Both the position numbers and the translations under genes were made by a program. This document shows, one piece after another, positions 31,698 through 40,390 of a stretch of 40,733 bases of DNA. Origin of the DNA: an uncultured Collinsella sp. (GTDB lineage: Bacteria > Actinomycetota > Coriobacteriia > Coriobacteriales > Coriobacteriaceae); assembly GCA_902494535.1 (NCBI GenBank), contig CABUTO010000019.1, forward strand, positions 1-40,733. The letters are read 5' to 3'. The notes under the pieces are model-generated. The model ran no database searches and was not told the DNA's origin. It was given only the letters and a program-made list of their open reading frames with translations. Each line of letters begins with the position of its first letter. Positions within the stretch are counted from its first letter, which is position 1.

Positions 31698-33044
31698 ATG
31701 ATCGATCGCTATACCCGCCCGGAGATGGGACATATCTTCTCCCTCGAGAACAAGTACGCCATTTGGCAGGAGATCGAGGTTCTGGCCTGCGAGGCCCAGG
31801 CGGAGCTCGGCAAGATCGGCATTTCTAAAGACGAAGCCCAGTGGATCCGCGACCATGCCAACTTTGAGAAGGCGAAGGTCGATGAGATCGAGGAGGTCAC
31901 GCGCCACGATGTCATCGCCTTCCTGACCAACATGAAGGAATATATCGACGCCGATGTTCCCGAGGGCGAGCCCAAGCCTAGTCGCTGGGTTCACTACGGT
32001 ATGACCAGCTCCGACCTGGGTGATACTGCTCTGTGCTATCAGCTTACTCAGGCGTGTGACCTGATTATCGAGGACGTCAAGAAGCTCGGCGTGATCTGCA
32101 AGCGCCGCGCCTTCGAGGAGCGCAATACGCTCTGCGCCGGACGCACCCATGGCATCCATGCTGAGCCGATGACCTTCGGCATGAAGTTTGGCTCTTGGGC
32201 ATGGGAACTCAAGCGCGATCTCGATCGTCTTGAGGACGCTCGCAAGAACGTTGCCTTCGGTGCCATCTCCGGTGCCGTCGGCACTTACAGCTCCATCGAG
32301 CCGTTCGTCGAGGAGTACGTCTGCGAGCACCTGGGCCTGGTCCACGATCCGCTGTCCACGCAGGTCATCAGCCGCGATCACCACGCCTACCTTGCCGGCG
32401 TGCTTGCCACTACAGCGGCCACCTGCGAGCGCATCGCGACCGAGGTCCGCAACCTGCAGAAGACCGATACGCTCGAGGCCGAGGAGCCGTTCCGCAAGGG
32501 CCAAAAGGGCAGCTCCGCCATGCCGCACAAGCGCAACCCCATCACCATGGAGAAGGTCTGTGGCCTGTCGCGCGTCGTGAAGTCCAACGCCCAGGTCGCC
32601 TTCGACAACGTTGCCCTGTGGCACGAGCGCGACATTTCGCACTCCTCCGCCGAGCGCGTCGCCCAGGCCGATAGCTTCATCGCGCTTGACCATATGTTCC
32701 AGTGCCTCATTCGCGTTATCGACGGCCTGCAACTGTATCCGGCCCGCATGATGGCCAACCTCAACAAGACTCGCGGCCTCATCTTCTCCTCCAAGGTCCT
32801 GCTGGCCCTCGTCGATACGGGCATCACCCGCGAGGATGCCTATGCTATCGTGCAGGAAAACGCCATGGCTACCTGGCACGAGGTGCAGGATTGTGTCTCC
32901 GGCCCCACCTTTAAGGAGCGTCTCGAGGCCGATCCGCGCTGCACCGTCAGCCAGGAGAAGCTCGACGAGATCTTTGATCCGTGGGACTTCCTCACCCGCA
33001 TCGATACGGTCTTCGATCGCCTGGAGCAGCTGAGCTTCGAGTAG
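31698..33044 (+). CDS. purB: Adenylosuccinate lyase
   Basis: PurB acts twice in purine synthesis, cleaving SAICAR to AICAR and adenylosuccinate to AMP, each releasing fumarate. The 448-residue protein has the superfamily signature GSSAMPHKRNPI (around residues 270-281), the conserved GRTHGIHAEP and the N-terminal YTRPEMGHIFSLENKY. The ATG at 31698 is placed by AAAAAGGAG; the in-frame extension upstream to 31656 lacks such a site. purC lies 4 kb downstream, separated by unrelated genes. Confidence 0.97.
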   Translation: MIDRYTRPEMGHIFSLENKYAIWQEIEVLACEAQAELGKIGISKDEAQWIRDHANFEKAKVDEIEEVTRHDVIAFLTNMKEYIDADVPEGEPKPSRWVHYGMTSSDLGDTALCYQLTQACDLIIEDVKKLGVICKRRAFEERNTLCAGRTHGIHAEPMTFGMKFGSWAWELKRDLDRLEDARKNVAFGAISGAVGTYSSIEPFVEEYVCEHLGLVHDPLSTQVISRDHHAYLAGVLATTAATCERIATEVRNLQKTDTLEAEEPFRKGQKGSSAMPHKRNPITMEKVCGLSRVVKSNAQVAFDNVALWHERDISHSSAERVAQADSFIALDHMFQCLIRVIDGLQLYPARMMANLNKTRGLIFSSKVLLALVDTGITREDAYAIVQENAMATWHEVQDCVSGPTFKERLEADPRCTVSQEKLDEIFDPWDFLTRIDTVFDRLEQLSFE

Positions 33045-33070
33045 GTTCGGGCATAACGTTAGCTTTTTAG

Positions 33071-33108
33071 GGCGCTTTGCTGGTAATGTGTGTTGCCGGC
33101 AAAGCGCC
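33071..33108. terminator. Hairpin after purB, possible terminator
   Basis: GGCGCTTTGC (33071-33080) pairs with GCAAAGCGCC (33099-33108). The T-content after it is weak (GTTGCATTT), so termination is only likely, not certain. Confidence 0.5.
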
Positions 33109-33172
33109 TCGTTGCATTTAGGGAAAGACGGGGATAATAGTCGTCTCGAATAACATTCTGAGAGGGGATCGC

Positions 33173-33436
33173 ATGATTTCGTTTGATTACAAGCCTCAGG
33201 GCGTGTGTGCTCGCAATATTCACCTTGATCTTTCCGATGACGGCAACAAGGTGATGGGCGTTGAGTTTACCGGCGGCTGCGATGGCAACCTCAAGGCCAT
33301 CTCCAGGCTGGTCGAAGGCGCTCCCGCCGATCGCGTAATCGAGGTTCTCGCCGGTAATACCTGCGGTATGAAAAAGACCTCTTGCGCCGATCAGCTTACG
33401 CGCGCTATCGAGGCCGCTCGCGCAGAGATCGCCTAA
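33173..33436 (+). CDS. TSCPD domain-containing protein
   Basis: The 87-residue protein matches the small stand-alone TSCPD proteins (related to a C-terminal domain of some vitamin B12-dependent ribonucleotide reductases). Conserved cysteines occur in GVCARNI, GGCDGN, NTCGMKKTSC and just before the closing DQLTRAIE helix, suggesting metal binding. AGAGGGG lies upstream of the ATG. TTGCAT and TAATAG spaced by 17 bases (33112-33140) are a possible promoter. The stop shares one base with the next start. Confidence 0.88.
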   Translation: MISFDYKPQGVCARNIHLDLSDDGNKVMGVEFTGGCDGNLKAISRLVEGAPADRVIEVLAGNTCGMKKTSCADQLTRAIEAARAEIA

Positions 33437-34647
33437 TGAGCATCGCTGATCGCTTTAAGAATGGAATAACGCGTCGAGGTTTTGTGCTGGGTGGCGCCGC
33501 TACCGGTGCTGCTGCCGTACTGGCCGGTTGCTCGAAAAAAACGGGCACGAGTGATGACGCCGCTGGCGAGCCGCAGGTTATCAAGGACGATTCGAAGATT
33601 GTCTCGATCACTGATGAGTACGAGGCTGTCGATATCGATCTTGAGCCCGCAGCCTCGTGGACGCTGCCGCTGGGCACGCTGCTGTACTACTGCGATGGCG
33701 ACTACGCTGCCGCGATGATGGCGCCTGCTTCTGCCCTGCATGCCAATACGCTTGGTGTGCTCAACCTAGGCGATGGCTCGCTTACCACACTTATCGAGGA
33801 TCCCATTGAGGGAACCGGTTATGCGTTTTACGACGTTCGCGCGGGTGATGGCGTGTTCGCGTGGGTCGAGATGAACTTTGCCAATGCGTCCTGGAAACTC
33901 TATGCGCAAAACCTTGCAGGCTCCTCCCTTACCGGCAACGCTGTCGAGCTCGACCGCGGTGGCGAAAACTACGATCCGCCGCTCTTCACAGCGTATGGGT
34001 CGTCGGTCATCTGGTATAAGATGCCTTCGTCCGGCGGCACCAAGACGAGTAACGATTCGTACTGCTACCGTCAGTCGCCCAGCGAGTCCAAGCCTGAGGT
34101 TATTTGGAAGTCGACGGGCCGCTTCGCATCCGCCCCGCGTGTGAGCGATGGCATCCTGACCATCTCGCCCCGCGTGCACAATGATGAGGGCGTCTATTAC
34201 GGTATGACGGCGATCGACCTGACTGACGGCAACAACACGAAGCGAGCTCAGCTGGTGCTTCCTTCGTCGGTTTCGCCTTTCGAGGCCGTGTATATGGGCG
34301 ACACCTTCGTGTTCTCCATTGAGGCGACGTATAGCGGTGTGGGTAGCCTGGGCAATATGGGCACCTATATCGGTAGCGAGGGCGGGCCGTACCTCTTCCT
34401 TTCGCGTGAGCCGCTCGCGTGCGCCGCGGGAAGGAAAAACAAATACCTGGTTAAAGTTCAGGCGTCGCATTTTTTGATTGACACTTCGGCCAAGACCTAC
34501 GGCTCGCTTCTGTCGCCCGACCGAGCCTTGGAGTATGGCGATTATCCTGCTACGGCGGGCAAATCGAGCTCGTTCTTAACGTACGCAACGGTGCGTAACA
34601 GTCAGGGAATTCCCGAGACGGTTACCGCTCGCTTGTTCTCTCTTTAG
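33436..34647 (+). CDS. Tat-exported lipoprotein of unknown function
   Basis: The 403-residue protein has a twin-arginine signal (ITRRGFVLGG, Arg13-Arg14) running into a lipobox ending at Cys32 (AVLAGC). It should therefore be folded in the cytoplasm, exported by Tat and lipid-anchored outside. The mature part is rich in beta strands with recurring Gly/Asp turns, as in a beta-propeller-like sensor, but I recognise no family. The ATG overlaps the TSCPD stop (TAATG), so the two are translationally coupled. A longer in-frame start at 33382 lies inside the TSCPD gene and would spoil the signal peptide. Confidence 0.85.
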   Translation: MSIADRFKNGITRRGFVLGGAATGAAAVLAGCSKKTGTSDDAAGEPQVIKDDSKIVSITDEYEAVDIDLEPAASWTLPLGTLLYYCDGDYAAAMMAPASALHANTLGVLNLGDGSLTTLIEDPIEGTGYAFYDVRAGDGVFAWVEMNFANASWKLYAQNLAGSSLTGNAVELDRGGENYDPPLFTAYGSSVIWYKMPSSGGTKTSNDSYCYRQSPSESKPEVIWKSTGRFASAPRVSDGILTISPRVHNDEGVYYGMTAIDLTDGNNTKRAQLVLPSSVSPFEAVYMGDTFVFSIEATYSGVGSLGNMGTYIGSEGGPYLFLSREPLACAAGRKNKYLVKVQASHFLIDTSAKTYGSLLSPDRALEYGDYPATAGKSSSFLTYATVRNSQGIPETVTARLFSL

Positions 34648-34800
34648 TCTCCGAGGGGTTAAAAAGGCGTCGACAGGGGAATAAGCGCGTTGTGACTATG
34701 AGTACCGCCCGCCGAGCTATCGCACCCATGCGATGCCCGGTGGGCTCAGGTGCGTTAAAATGAGCTTGTTCTTAGCTAATTGAGACAGGGGGGCCGTGTT

Positions 34801-35523
34801 ATGGCTTCAGATGCAAAAAAGATTCTGCTGGTCGAGGATGAGAAGGCAATCCGTGACGCTGTCGCTGCCTATCTCGAGCGCGAGGGCTATTGGGTTGTGG
34901 GCGTGGGCGACGGCCAGTCCGCTATCGAGGAGTTCGAGAAGCATCAGTTCGACCTGGTCGTGCTCGACCTCATGCTCCCTAAGATTCCCGGCGAGCGCGT
35001 TTGCCGCACCATTCGCGACACCTCGGATGTCCCCATCATTATGCTGACGGCCAAGGGCGAGATTGAGGATCGTATTATCGGCCTCGAGCTCGGTGCCGAC
35101 GACTACCTGATCAAGCCGTTCTCGCCGCGCGAGCTTGTCGCGCGTGTGCGCGCCTTGTTCCGCCGTGCCCACCAGGCCGATGAGCCGGCCGTCGAGGTGC
35201 TCGACTTTGGCGATCTGGTCATTGACATCTCGGGCCACAAGATTTTGGTCGAGGGCAAGGAAGTTGACCTGACGGCTTCCGAGTTCAAGCTGCTCACCAC
35301 GCTTGCTCGTCACCCCGGCCGCGTCTACAACCGCATGGAGCTGGTCGAGAAGGTGCTCGGCTACGACTTTGAGGGTTACGAGCGCACCATCGACAGCCAC
35401 GTGAAGAACCTTCGCGCCAAGCTGGGCGACGACCCCAAGAAGCCCAAGTGGCTCTACACCGTCCACGGTGTCGGCTACCGCTTCGAGGCTCCGACCAAGA
35501 CCGATAAGTCGGACGAGAAATAA
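34801..35523 (+). CDS. OmpR/PhoB-family response regulator
   Basis: The 240 residues hold a receiver domain with phosphoacceptor Asp56 (VVLDLMLP), conserved Thr/Lys switch residues (MLTAKG, YLIKPF) and a C-terminal winged helix ending VHGVGYRFE. The ATG at 34801 is preceded by AGGGGGG; a TTG at 34780 is in frame but less likely. TAAAAT at 34756-34761 is a possible -10. It is paired with the histidine kinase 12 bases downstream. Confidence 0.95.
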   Translation: MASDAKKILLVEDEKAIRDAVAAYLEREGYWVVGVGDGQSAIEEFEKHQFDLVVLDLMLPKIPGERVCRTIRDTSDVPIIMLTAKGEIEDRIIGLELGADDYLIKPFSPRELVARVRALFRRAHQADEPAVEVLDFGDLVIDISGHKILVEGKEVDLTASEFKLLTTLARHPGRVYNRMELVEKVLGYDFEGYERTIDSHVKNLRAKLGDDPKKPKWLYTVHGVGYRFEAPTKTDKSDEK

Positions 35524-35535
35524 GGGAAATCACAT

Positions 35536-37101
35536 ATGACACCTGCGCGCTTTGAAATCGGGCAAAAGCATAAGCAGGAGAACGAGGCGGGTTCCAAGGC
35601 TAGTTGGAACACGCCTCGTTCCGATTCACGGCCAACGATGAGCTATCCCTCGCGCATGGCCCTGGCTTTTGCCCTGACATCGCTCATGACGGTATTGGTG
35701 CTGGTGGGCGTAGTCTCCGTTGTATGGGGCACGGTTTTTACGGATTACACACGCTCCAATATTGTCGAAATCGCCAATTCCGCTGCCGAAAAGTTGGCAA
35801 CGTCATATGAGGAAAACGGTTCTTGGACCGCGGGGGAGCTGCGTACGGTCGCGACATCGAGCTTGGTGTCCGACGATCTTGGTATGCAGGTCGTCAATAA
35901 AAAGGGCGTCATCGTCTACGACGACTCGTGGCCCTCGGCAAGCGCTACTGCCGATGTACGCGAAAATCAGGCGACGACCGACGATGCGAGCGGAAAGAGG
36001 ACATCGCACAGCCCAGTCTCGTCTGCTCCCACCGATTCCAATAGTGTTGCCAACGTTGAGATCGTGACGTCCTCCGGCGAGCACGTGGGTCAGGTCAAAT
36101 TGTGGGCGGTTGGCTCCGATGCCCTGCTCACCAGGGCAGACTCGGCATTCAGAGAGAAGACCTTTAACGCCATGGCCCTTGCCGCGGTTGTGGCCGTCTG
36201 CATCTCGGTCGTTATCGGAGCGCTTGTGTCGCGCATGCTTACCAAGCCGATTCATCGAATTACGAGCACGGCCAAGCAAATTCGCGACGGCGATCTGTCC
36301 GCTCGTACGGGCTTGCGCGGCGATGATGAGATCGATCAGCTGGGCGAGACCTTCGACGAGATGGCCACCTCACTCGAAAAGGATATGAAGCACGAGAAGC
36401 GCCTGACCTCTGATGTTGCCCACGAGCTGCGCACGCCGCTCATGGCCATGCTTGCAACGGTCGAGGCCATGCAAGACGGTGTGTATCCCACCGATGACGA
36501 ACACCTGGAAACGGTCGCATCCGAGACGCGTCGTCTGGCCCGTCTGGTGCAGCAGATGCTCGACCTGTCGCGCATGGAAAACAGTACCGCGCCACTCAAC
36601 CTGGAGCCGGTGGATATGGTGCCGTTTGTGCGCTCGATTGTGAATGGCCAGGAGCGCTTGTTTGCCGACCGTGACCTGCGTTTGCGCTTTGCAGATGAAA
36701 CTCAGGGGCATGACGATGTCGTCGAGGCCGATCCCGATATGATCACGCAATGCGTCATCAACCTCATGAGTAATGCCATGCGCTATACCCCCGAGGGCGG
36801 ATGGGTCGTGGTGTCGGTGCTCAGTGACCGTAAACACGTCGATATTGCGGTCTCGGACACGGGCATTGGAATCGCCAAGGAAGACCTGTCGCGTATTTTC
36901 GGACGTTTTTGGCGTGCCGACGCCAGTCGCGCCCGCGAGGCGGGCGGCCTGGGCGTGGGCCTCGCCGTGACCAAGCAGATTGTCGAGCGTCATCATGGCT
37001 ACATATCCGTGGAGTCGGAGCTTGGAAAGGGTACGACTTTTACGATTCATCTGCCTCGCGAGCACACGGCGGACGCGGCATCTACTACAATGGAGCACTA
37101 G
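35536..37101 (+). CDS. Membrane sensor histidine kinase
   Basis: Partner of the preceding response regulator. The 521 residues have two membrane segments (about 41-67 and 211-233) enclosing a roughly 140-residue outside sensor domain, a HAMP linker (about 234-285), the H-box with His296 (DVAHELRTPL), an N-box (NLMSNAMRYTPEGG), a G1 box (DTGIGI) and a G2 region (GGLGVGLAVTKQIV). The stimulus cannot be read from the sequence. About 35 polar residues precede the first membrane segment. Confidence 0.95.
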   Translation: MTPARFEIGQKHKQENEAGSKASWNTPRSDSRPTMSYPSRMALAFALTSLMTVLVLVGVVSVVWGTVFTDYTRSNIVEIANSAAEKLATSYEENGSWTAGELRTVATSSLVSDDLGMQVVNKKGVIVYDDSWPSASATADVRENQATTDDASGKRTSHSPVSSAPTDSNSVANVEIVTSSGEHVGQVKLWAVGSDALLTRADSAFREKTFNAMALAAVVAVCISVVIGALVSRMLTKPIHRITSTAKQIRDGDLSARTGLRGDDEIDQLGETFDEMATSLEKDMKHEKRLTSDVAHELRTPLMAMLATVEAMQDGVYPTDDEHLETVASETRRLARLVQQMLDLSRMENSTAPLNLEPVDMVPFVRSIVNGQERLFADRDLRLRFADETQGHDDVVEADPDMITQCVINLMSNAMRYTPEGGWVVVSVLSDRKHVDIAVSDTGIGIAKEDLSRIFGRFWRADASRAREAGGLGVGLAVTKQIVERHHGYISVESELGKGTTFTIHLPREHTADAASTTMEH

Positions 37102-37210
37102 CTTTTCGCTATTCGGTGAAGGAGGGGTTTCGTCCCTGCCGCTCCGAGTTTGCGAAAACGTGCGGGGAAGAACCCGCATTACTGTCGTATTTAGGTAAGG
37201 AGTGACTCAC

Positions 37211-38098
37211 GTGACAACGATGGAGCGTCGTCCGGATTCCCGTGGCAAGGTTCGTGATATCTATGATGCCGGTGAAAACCTGCTGATGGTCGCCACCGAC
37301 CGCATTTCTGCGTTCGACTTTATTCTCCCCGACGAGATTCCGTTTAAGGGAGAGGTGCTCAACCGCATCTCGGCATTCTGGTTCGATAAGTTTGCCGACA
37401 TCGTTCCCAATCACCTCGTCTCCATCGACCCGGCGGATTTCCCCGAGGAGTTTGCCGAGTATCGTGACTACCTCGCAGGCCGCGCCATGCTGGTCAAGAA
37501 GGCCCAGACGATTCCTATCGAGTGCATCGTCCGCGGCTATCTGACCGGTTCGGGCAAGAAGACCTATGACGAGAACGGCACCGTCTGCGGCATTCAGCTG
37601 CCCGAGGGTCTGACCGAGGCCTCCAAGCTTCCCGAGCCGCTGTTCACGCCGTCCACGAAGGCCGAGATCGGCGACCACGACGAGAACATTTCGTTCGAGC
37701 GTTGCTGCGAGATCGTGGGTGAGGATATCGCCACGCAGATTCGCGACCTGTCCCTCAAGATTTACAAGGCCGCTGCCGAGTATGCCGCGACTCGAGGCAT
37801 CATCATCGCCGACACCAAGTTCGAGTTCGGTGTCATCGATGGCAAGGTTACGCTGATCGACGAGTGCCTAACGCCCGACTCCAGCCGTTTCTGGCCCGCC
37901 GCCAGCTACGAGGAGGGCAAGATTCAGCCTAGCTACGACAAACAATTCGTCCGCAATTGGCTCAAAGCCAACTGGGATATGACGGGGGAGACCCCGCACC
38001 TGCCCGCCGAGGTCATCGATGGCACGTCCGAGCGCTATCGCGAGGCCTTCCAGATCATCACGGGCTCCCAGTTCATAAGCATGAAGGAGAACGCATAA
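37211..38098 (+). CDS. purC: SAICAR synthetase
   Basis: PurC (phosphoribosylaminoimidazole-succinocarboxamide synthase) condenses CAIR with aspartate using ATP. The 295 residues include RGKVRDIYD, ATDRISAFD, the conserved ECIVRGYLTGSG and IADTKFEFG. The GTG at 37211 is eight bases after AAGGAG; the GTG at 37202 directly abuts that site and is less likely. A 191-residue membrane protein gene begins one base after the stop. Confidence 0.96.
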   Translation: MTTMERRPDSRGKVRDIYDAGENLLMVATDRISAFDFILPDEIPFKGEVLNRISAFWFDKFADIVPNHLVSIDPADFPEEFAEYRDYLAGRAMLVKKAQTIPIECIVRGYLTGSGKKTYDENGTVCGIQLPEGLTEASKLPEPLFTPSTKAEIGDHDENISFERCCEIVGEDIATQIRDLSLKIYKAAAEYAATRGIIIADTKFEFGVIDGKVTLIDECLTPDSSRFWPAASYEEGKIQPSYDKQFVRNWLKANWDMTGETPHLPAEVIDGTSERYREAFQIITGSQFISMKENA

Positions 38099-38674
38099 GT
38101 GAGTACCCGTAGCGCCACGAACAAGCGCACGCAATCCCACGAAGTTACCGGGGTTGCGCGCAAGTCCGCCGCATCTGCTAAACCCGCCCGCCAGGCAGCG
38201 AGCTCCGTTCGCGTCGTGCCGGCATCATCCAAGGCACGCCGCAAGGAGCTCGAGAAGGGCGAAAACCTGGAAGGTCTTTCCAAGGAGGAAAAGCGCGCCC
38301 GCAAGGCCAAACAGCGCGCCCGCGAGGATCGTATCTACACGGTGTCGAATATTCTCCTCAAGCAGGATGGGGACTACACCAAGCGTCGCCGTATTTGGTG
38401 GGCTGTGCTCGCTATCGGCATGGTGCTCGTCGTGGCAATTTGGGCTTCGCTCTACTTCGCTCCCGGCGGCACGGTGTCCAGTCCTGTTCAGATGGTCGGC
38501 ATTGTTTTGTCCTATGTCATCATCCTGGGTGACTTTATCTACGACTTCGTTCGTATTCGTCCCCTGCGCAACATGTACCGCACGCAGGCCGAGGGCATGT
38601 CCGAGAACAAGCTCAACGCTCTTATCGAGCGCTCGGCTGCCGAGGAGGACAAGAAGGACTCCAAGAAGAAGTAG
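38099..38674 (+). CDS. Two-pass membrane protein with long basic N-terminus
   Basis: The 191 residues begin with about 100 polar, strongly basic residues (KARRKELEKGENLEG, then KEEKRARKAKQRARED). Two membrane segments follow (WWAVLAIGMVLVVAIWASLY and MVGIVLSYVIILGDFIYDFV), then a charged tail. No family recognised. The GTG start immediately follows the purC stop with no spacer, implying translational coupling. The basic domain could contact nucleic acid or phospholipid; this is a guess. Confidence 0.78.
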   Translation: MSTRSATNKRTQSHEVTGVARKSAASAKPARQAASSVRVVPASSKARRKELEKGENLEGLSKEEKRARKAKQRAREDRIYTVSNILLKQDGDYTKRRRIWWAVLAIGMVLVVAIWASLYFAPGGTVSSPVQMVGIVLSYVIILGDFIYDFVRIRPLRNMYRTQAEGMSENKLNALIERSAAEEDKKDSKKK

Positions 38675-38706
38675 CGTTTGCATACATACTTATCGCTAAG
38701 ATATAA

Positions 38707-38735
38707 GGCGCGTCGTTTTTGCGGCGCGCCTTTTT
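38707..38735 (+). terminator. Terminator after the purC operon
   Basis: GGCGCGTCG (38707-38715) pairs with CGGCGCGCC (38722-38730), one G-T pair, followed by five T. Confidence 0.88.
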
Positions 38736-38763
38736 ACTGTTCTATAGATAGATGGAGTGGCAC

Positions 38764-40044
38764 ATGATTCGAGCTGCCCTGACGGTCGAAGAAGCTCTGG
38801 AGGGCATGAAGGCCCTGGAGCCCAAGATTAAAAACTATGCGCGCCTGGTTGTCCGCAAGGGCGTAAACGTCAAGCCCGGCCAGGAGGTTGTCGTTCAGTC
38901 TCCGGTCGAGTGCGCACCCTTTGCCCGCGTGGTGGTCGCGGAGGCTTATGCCGCCGGCGCTGGCCACGTGACGGTCATTTGGGCCGATGATGCCGTGACA
39001 AGGCTTGCGTACGAGCATGTCGATAAAAGCTATTTTGAGCAGACGCCCGAGTGGAAGCGCCTGCAGCTGGATTCCCTGGCCCAGGACGGTGCCTGCTTTA
39101 TCTTTATCGAGGGTGCGGACCCTGCCGCCCTTAAGGGCATCGATCCCGCTAAGCCTGCTGCAGCTTCTAAGGCAAGGAATACGCAGTGCAAGGTTTTCCG
39201 CCGTGGACTGGACTACAACATCAACCCGTGGTGCATCGCCGGCGCGCCGGTCGTGGCTTGGGCGCGCGAGGTGTTCCCGGGAGACGCCGATGGGGTTGCA
39301 ATCTATAAGCTGTGGAATGCGATTCTGCACACCGCTCGCGCCGATGGCCAGGACCCGGAGAGCGACTGGGAGCTTCATGACGCGGCGTTCGAAAAGAATT
39401 TGCACTTTCTGAACGACAATCGTTTTGACTGCCTGCATTACACCGCGGCAAATGGAACCGATCTGACGATTGGCATGACGAAAGGTCACGAGTGGGCCGG
39501 CGGCAAGGGCAAGACGCCCGATGGGCACCCCTTCTTCCCCAACATTCCCACCGAGGAAGTATTCACCTCGCCCGATCGCATGCGCGCTGACGGTATCGTG
39601 TACTCGGCCATGCCGCTCATCCACCACGGCAATAAAGTCGACGATTTTTGGATTAAGTTCGAGGGCGGCCGCGTGGTGGACTACGACGCCCGCGTGGGCA
39701 AGGCAACGCTCGCAAGTATCATCGATACTGACGAGGGCGCTGCTCACCTGGGAGAGGTCGCGCTCATTTCCAAGAATACGCCGATTCGCGAAAGTGGCGT
39801 ACTGTTCTACGATACGCTGTATGACGAGAACGCTAGCTGCCATCTCGCGCTAGGTGTCGGTTTCCCCGAATGCATCGAGGGTGGGTATGGCATGTCCAAG
39901 GAGGAGCTCCTGGAGCATGGCGTTAACGTCTCGAGCACGCACGTCGATTTTATGATCGGCACGGACGACATCGATATTACGGGCATTACGCCTGATGGAC
40001 GTGAAGTTGTGATTTTCCAGAACGGCCAATGGAGTTGGGAATAG
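38764..40044 (+). CDS. M29-family metallo-aminopeptidase
   Basis: M29 enzymes (AmpS/PepS/aminopeptidase T) remove N-terminal residues using two metal ions. The 426 residues show the expected ligands: Glu264/265 (NIPTEEVFTSP), Glu331 (HLGEVAL), His360 (YDENASCHLALG), His393 and Asp395 (STHVDFMIG). No signal peptide, so cytoplasmic. The ATG at 38764 is six bases after GGAG; an in-frame ATG at 38752 begins on that site. The tRNA-Lys promoter -35 overlaps its last codons. Confidence 0.93.
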   Translation: MIRAALTVEEALEGMKALEPKIKNYARLVVRKGVNVKPGQEVVVQSPVECAPFARVVVAEAYAAGAGHVTVIWADDAVTRLAYEHVDKSYFEQTPEWKRLQLDSLAQDGACFIFIEGADPAALKGIDPAKPAAASKARNTQCKVFRRGLDYNINPWCIAGAPVVAWAREVFPGDADGVAIYKLWNAILHTARADGQDPESDWELHDAAFEKNLHFLNDNRFDCLHYTAANGTDLTIGMTKGHEWAGGKGKTPDGHPFFPNIPTEEVFTSPDRMRADGIVYSAMPLIHHGNKVDDFWIKFEGGRVVDYDARVGKATLASIIDTDEGAAHLGEVALISKNTPIRESGVLFYDTLYDENASCHLALGVGFPECIEGGYGMSKEELLEHGVNVSSTHVDFMIGTDDIDITGITPDGREVVIFQNGQWSWE

Positions 40045-40063
40045 TCCCAGACCGTGGTACAAT
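40035..40063 (+). promoter_or_regulatory. Promoter of tRNA-Lys
   Basis: TTGGGA (40035-40040) and TACAAT (40058-40063) are spaced by 17 bases; the -35 lies inside the end of the aminopeptidase gene. Confidence 0.72.
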
Positions 40064-40072
40064 GCCACCCAC

Positions 40073-40148
40073 GGGCCGTTAGCTCAGCTGGCAGAGCAGG
40101 GGACTTTTAATCCCAAGGTCCAGGGTTCGAACCCCTGACGGCCCACCA
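40073..40148 (+). tRNA. tRNA-Lys (anticodon TTT)
   Basis: Complete cloverleaf with acceptor GGGCCGT/ACGGCCC, anticodon loop CTTTTAA (anticodon TTT), T-arm CAGGG-TTCGAAC-CCCTG, discriminator A and an encoded CCA. Its 3' end is duplicated 160 bases downstream. Confidence 0.97.
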
Positions 40149-40157
40149 TAGAATAGA

Positions 40158-40187
40158 AAAGCGACTGGCGGATGCCGGCCGCTTTTT
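40158..40187 (+). terminator. Terminator of tRNA-Lys
   Basis: Stem AAAGCG/CGCTTT with an inner CTGGC/GCCGG pairing, then TTTTTT. Confidence 0.85.
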
Positions 40188-40198
40188 TGTTGCCAAGG

Positions 40199-40333
40199 CA
40201 TGGGTTCGAACCCGTCGGGGCGCGGAGCTGAGTAAACGCGTGAGCGTTCGCCAGCGCAGCGCGCAAGGCGCGAAAGCGCCGCAGCGGCCGCGTGCGAAGC
40301 GGGCTGAACCCCTGACGGCCCACCATAGAATAG
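40199..40333 (+). repeat. tRNA-tail repeat module Lys
   Basis: Same layout as the module after tRNA-Gly. An inverted T-arm-like palindrome (GGGTTCGAACCCG, near 40202-40214) comes first, then AACGC-GTGA-GCGTT (40235-40248), GGCGC-GAAA-GCGCC (40267-40280) and a weaker CCGC...GCGG hairpin with GCGAAGC (40288-40302). It ends with a copy of the tRNA-Lys 3' end plus its trailer (GAACCCCTGACGGCCCACCA and TAGAATAGAAA). The linkers GCAAGG and CCGCAGC around the second hairpin match the Gly module although the stems differ. Confidence 0.8.
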
Positions 40334-40364
40334 AAAGCGATCAACTCCGGTTGGTCGCTTTTTT
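40334..40364 (+). terminator. Second terminator after the duplicated tRNA-Lys tail
   Basis: GCGATCAAC pairs with GTTGGTCGC (one G-T) around TCCG, flanked by AAA and TTTTTT. Another inverted T-arm palindrome (40377-40390) follows, as after the first terminator. Confidence 0.83.
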
Positions 40365-40390
40365 GTTGCCGGTGCACGGGTTCGAACCCG

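Noticed and set aside
31224..32879. 551-codon minus-strand open frame over purB and tRNA-Gly
   Set aside because: It runs antisense through purB, the repeats and the tRNA; purB is unambiguous.
35536..37101. Two-component system as a vancomycin-resistance regulator because ddl is in the window
   Set aside because: It lies 16 kb from ddl, no van genes are present, and the sensor domain gives no hint of the stimulus.
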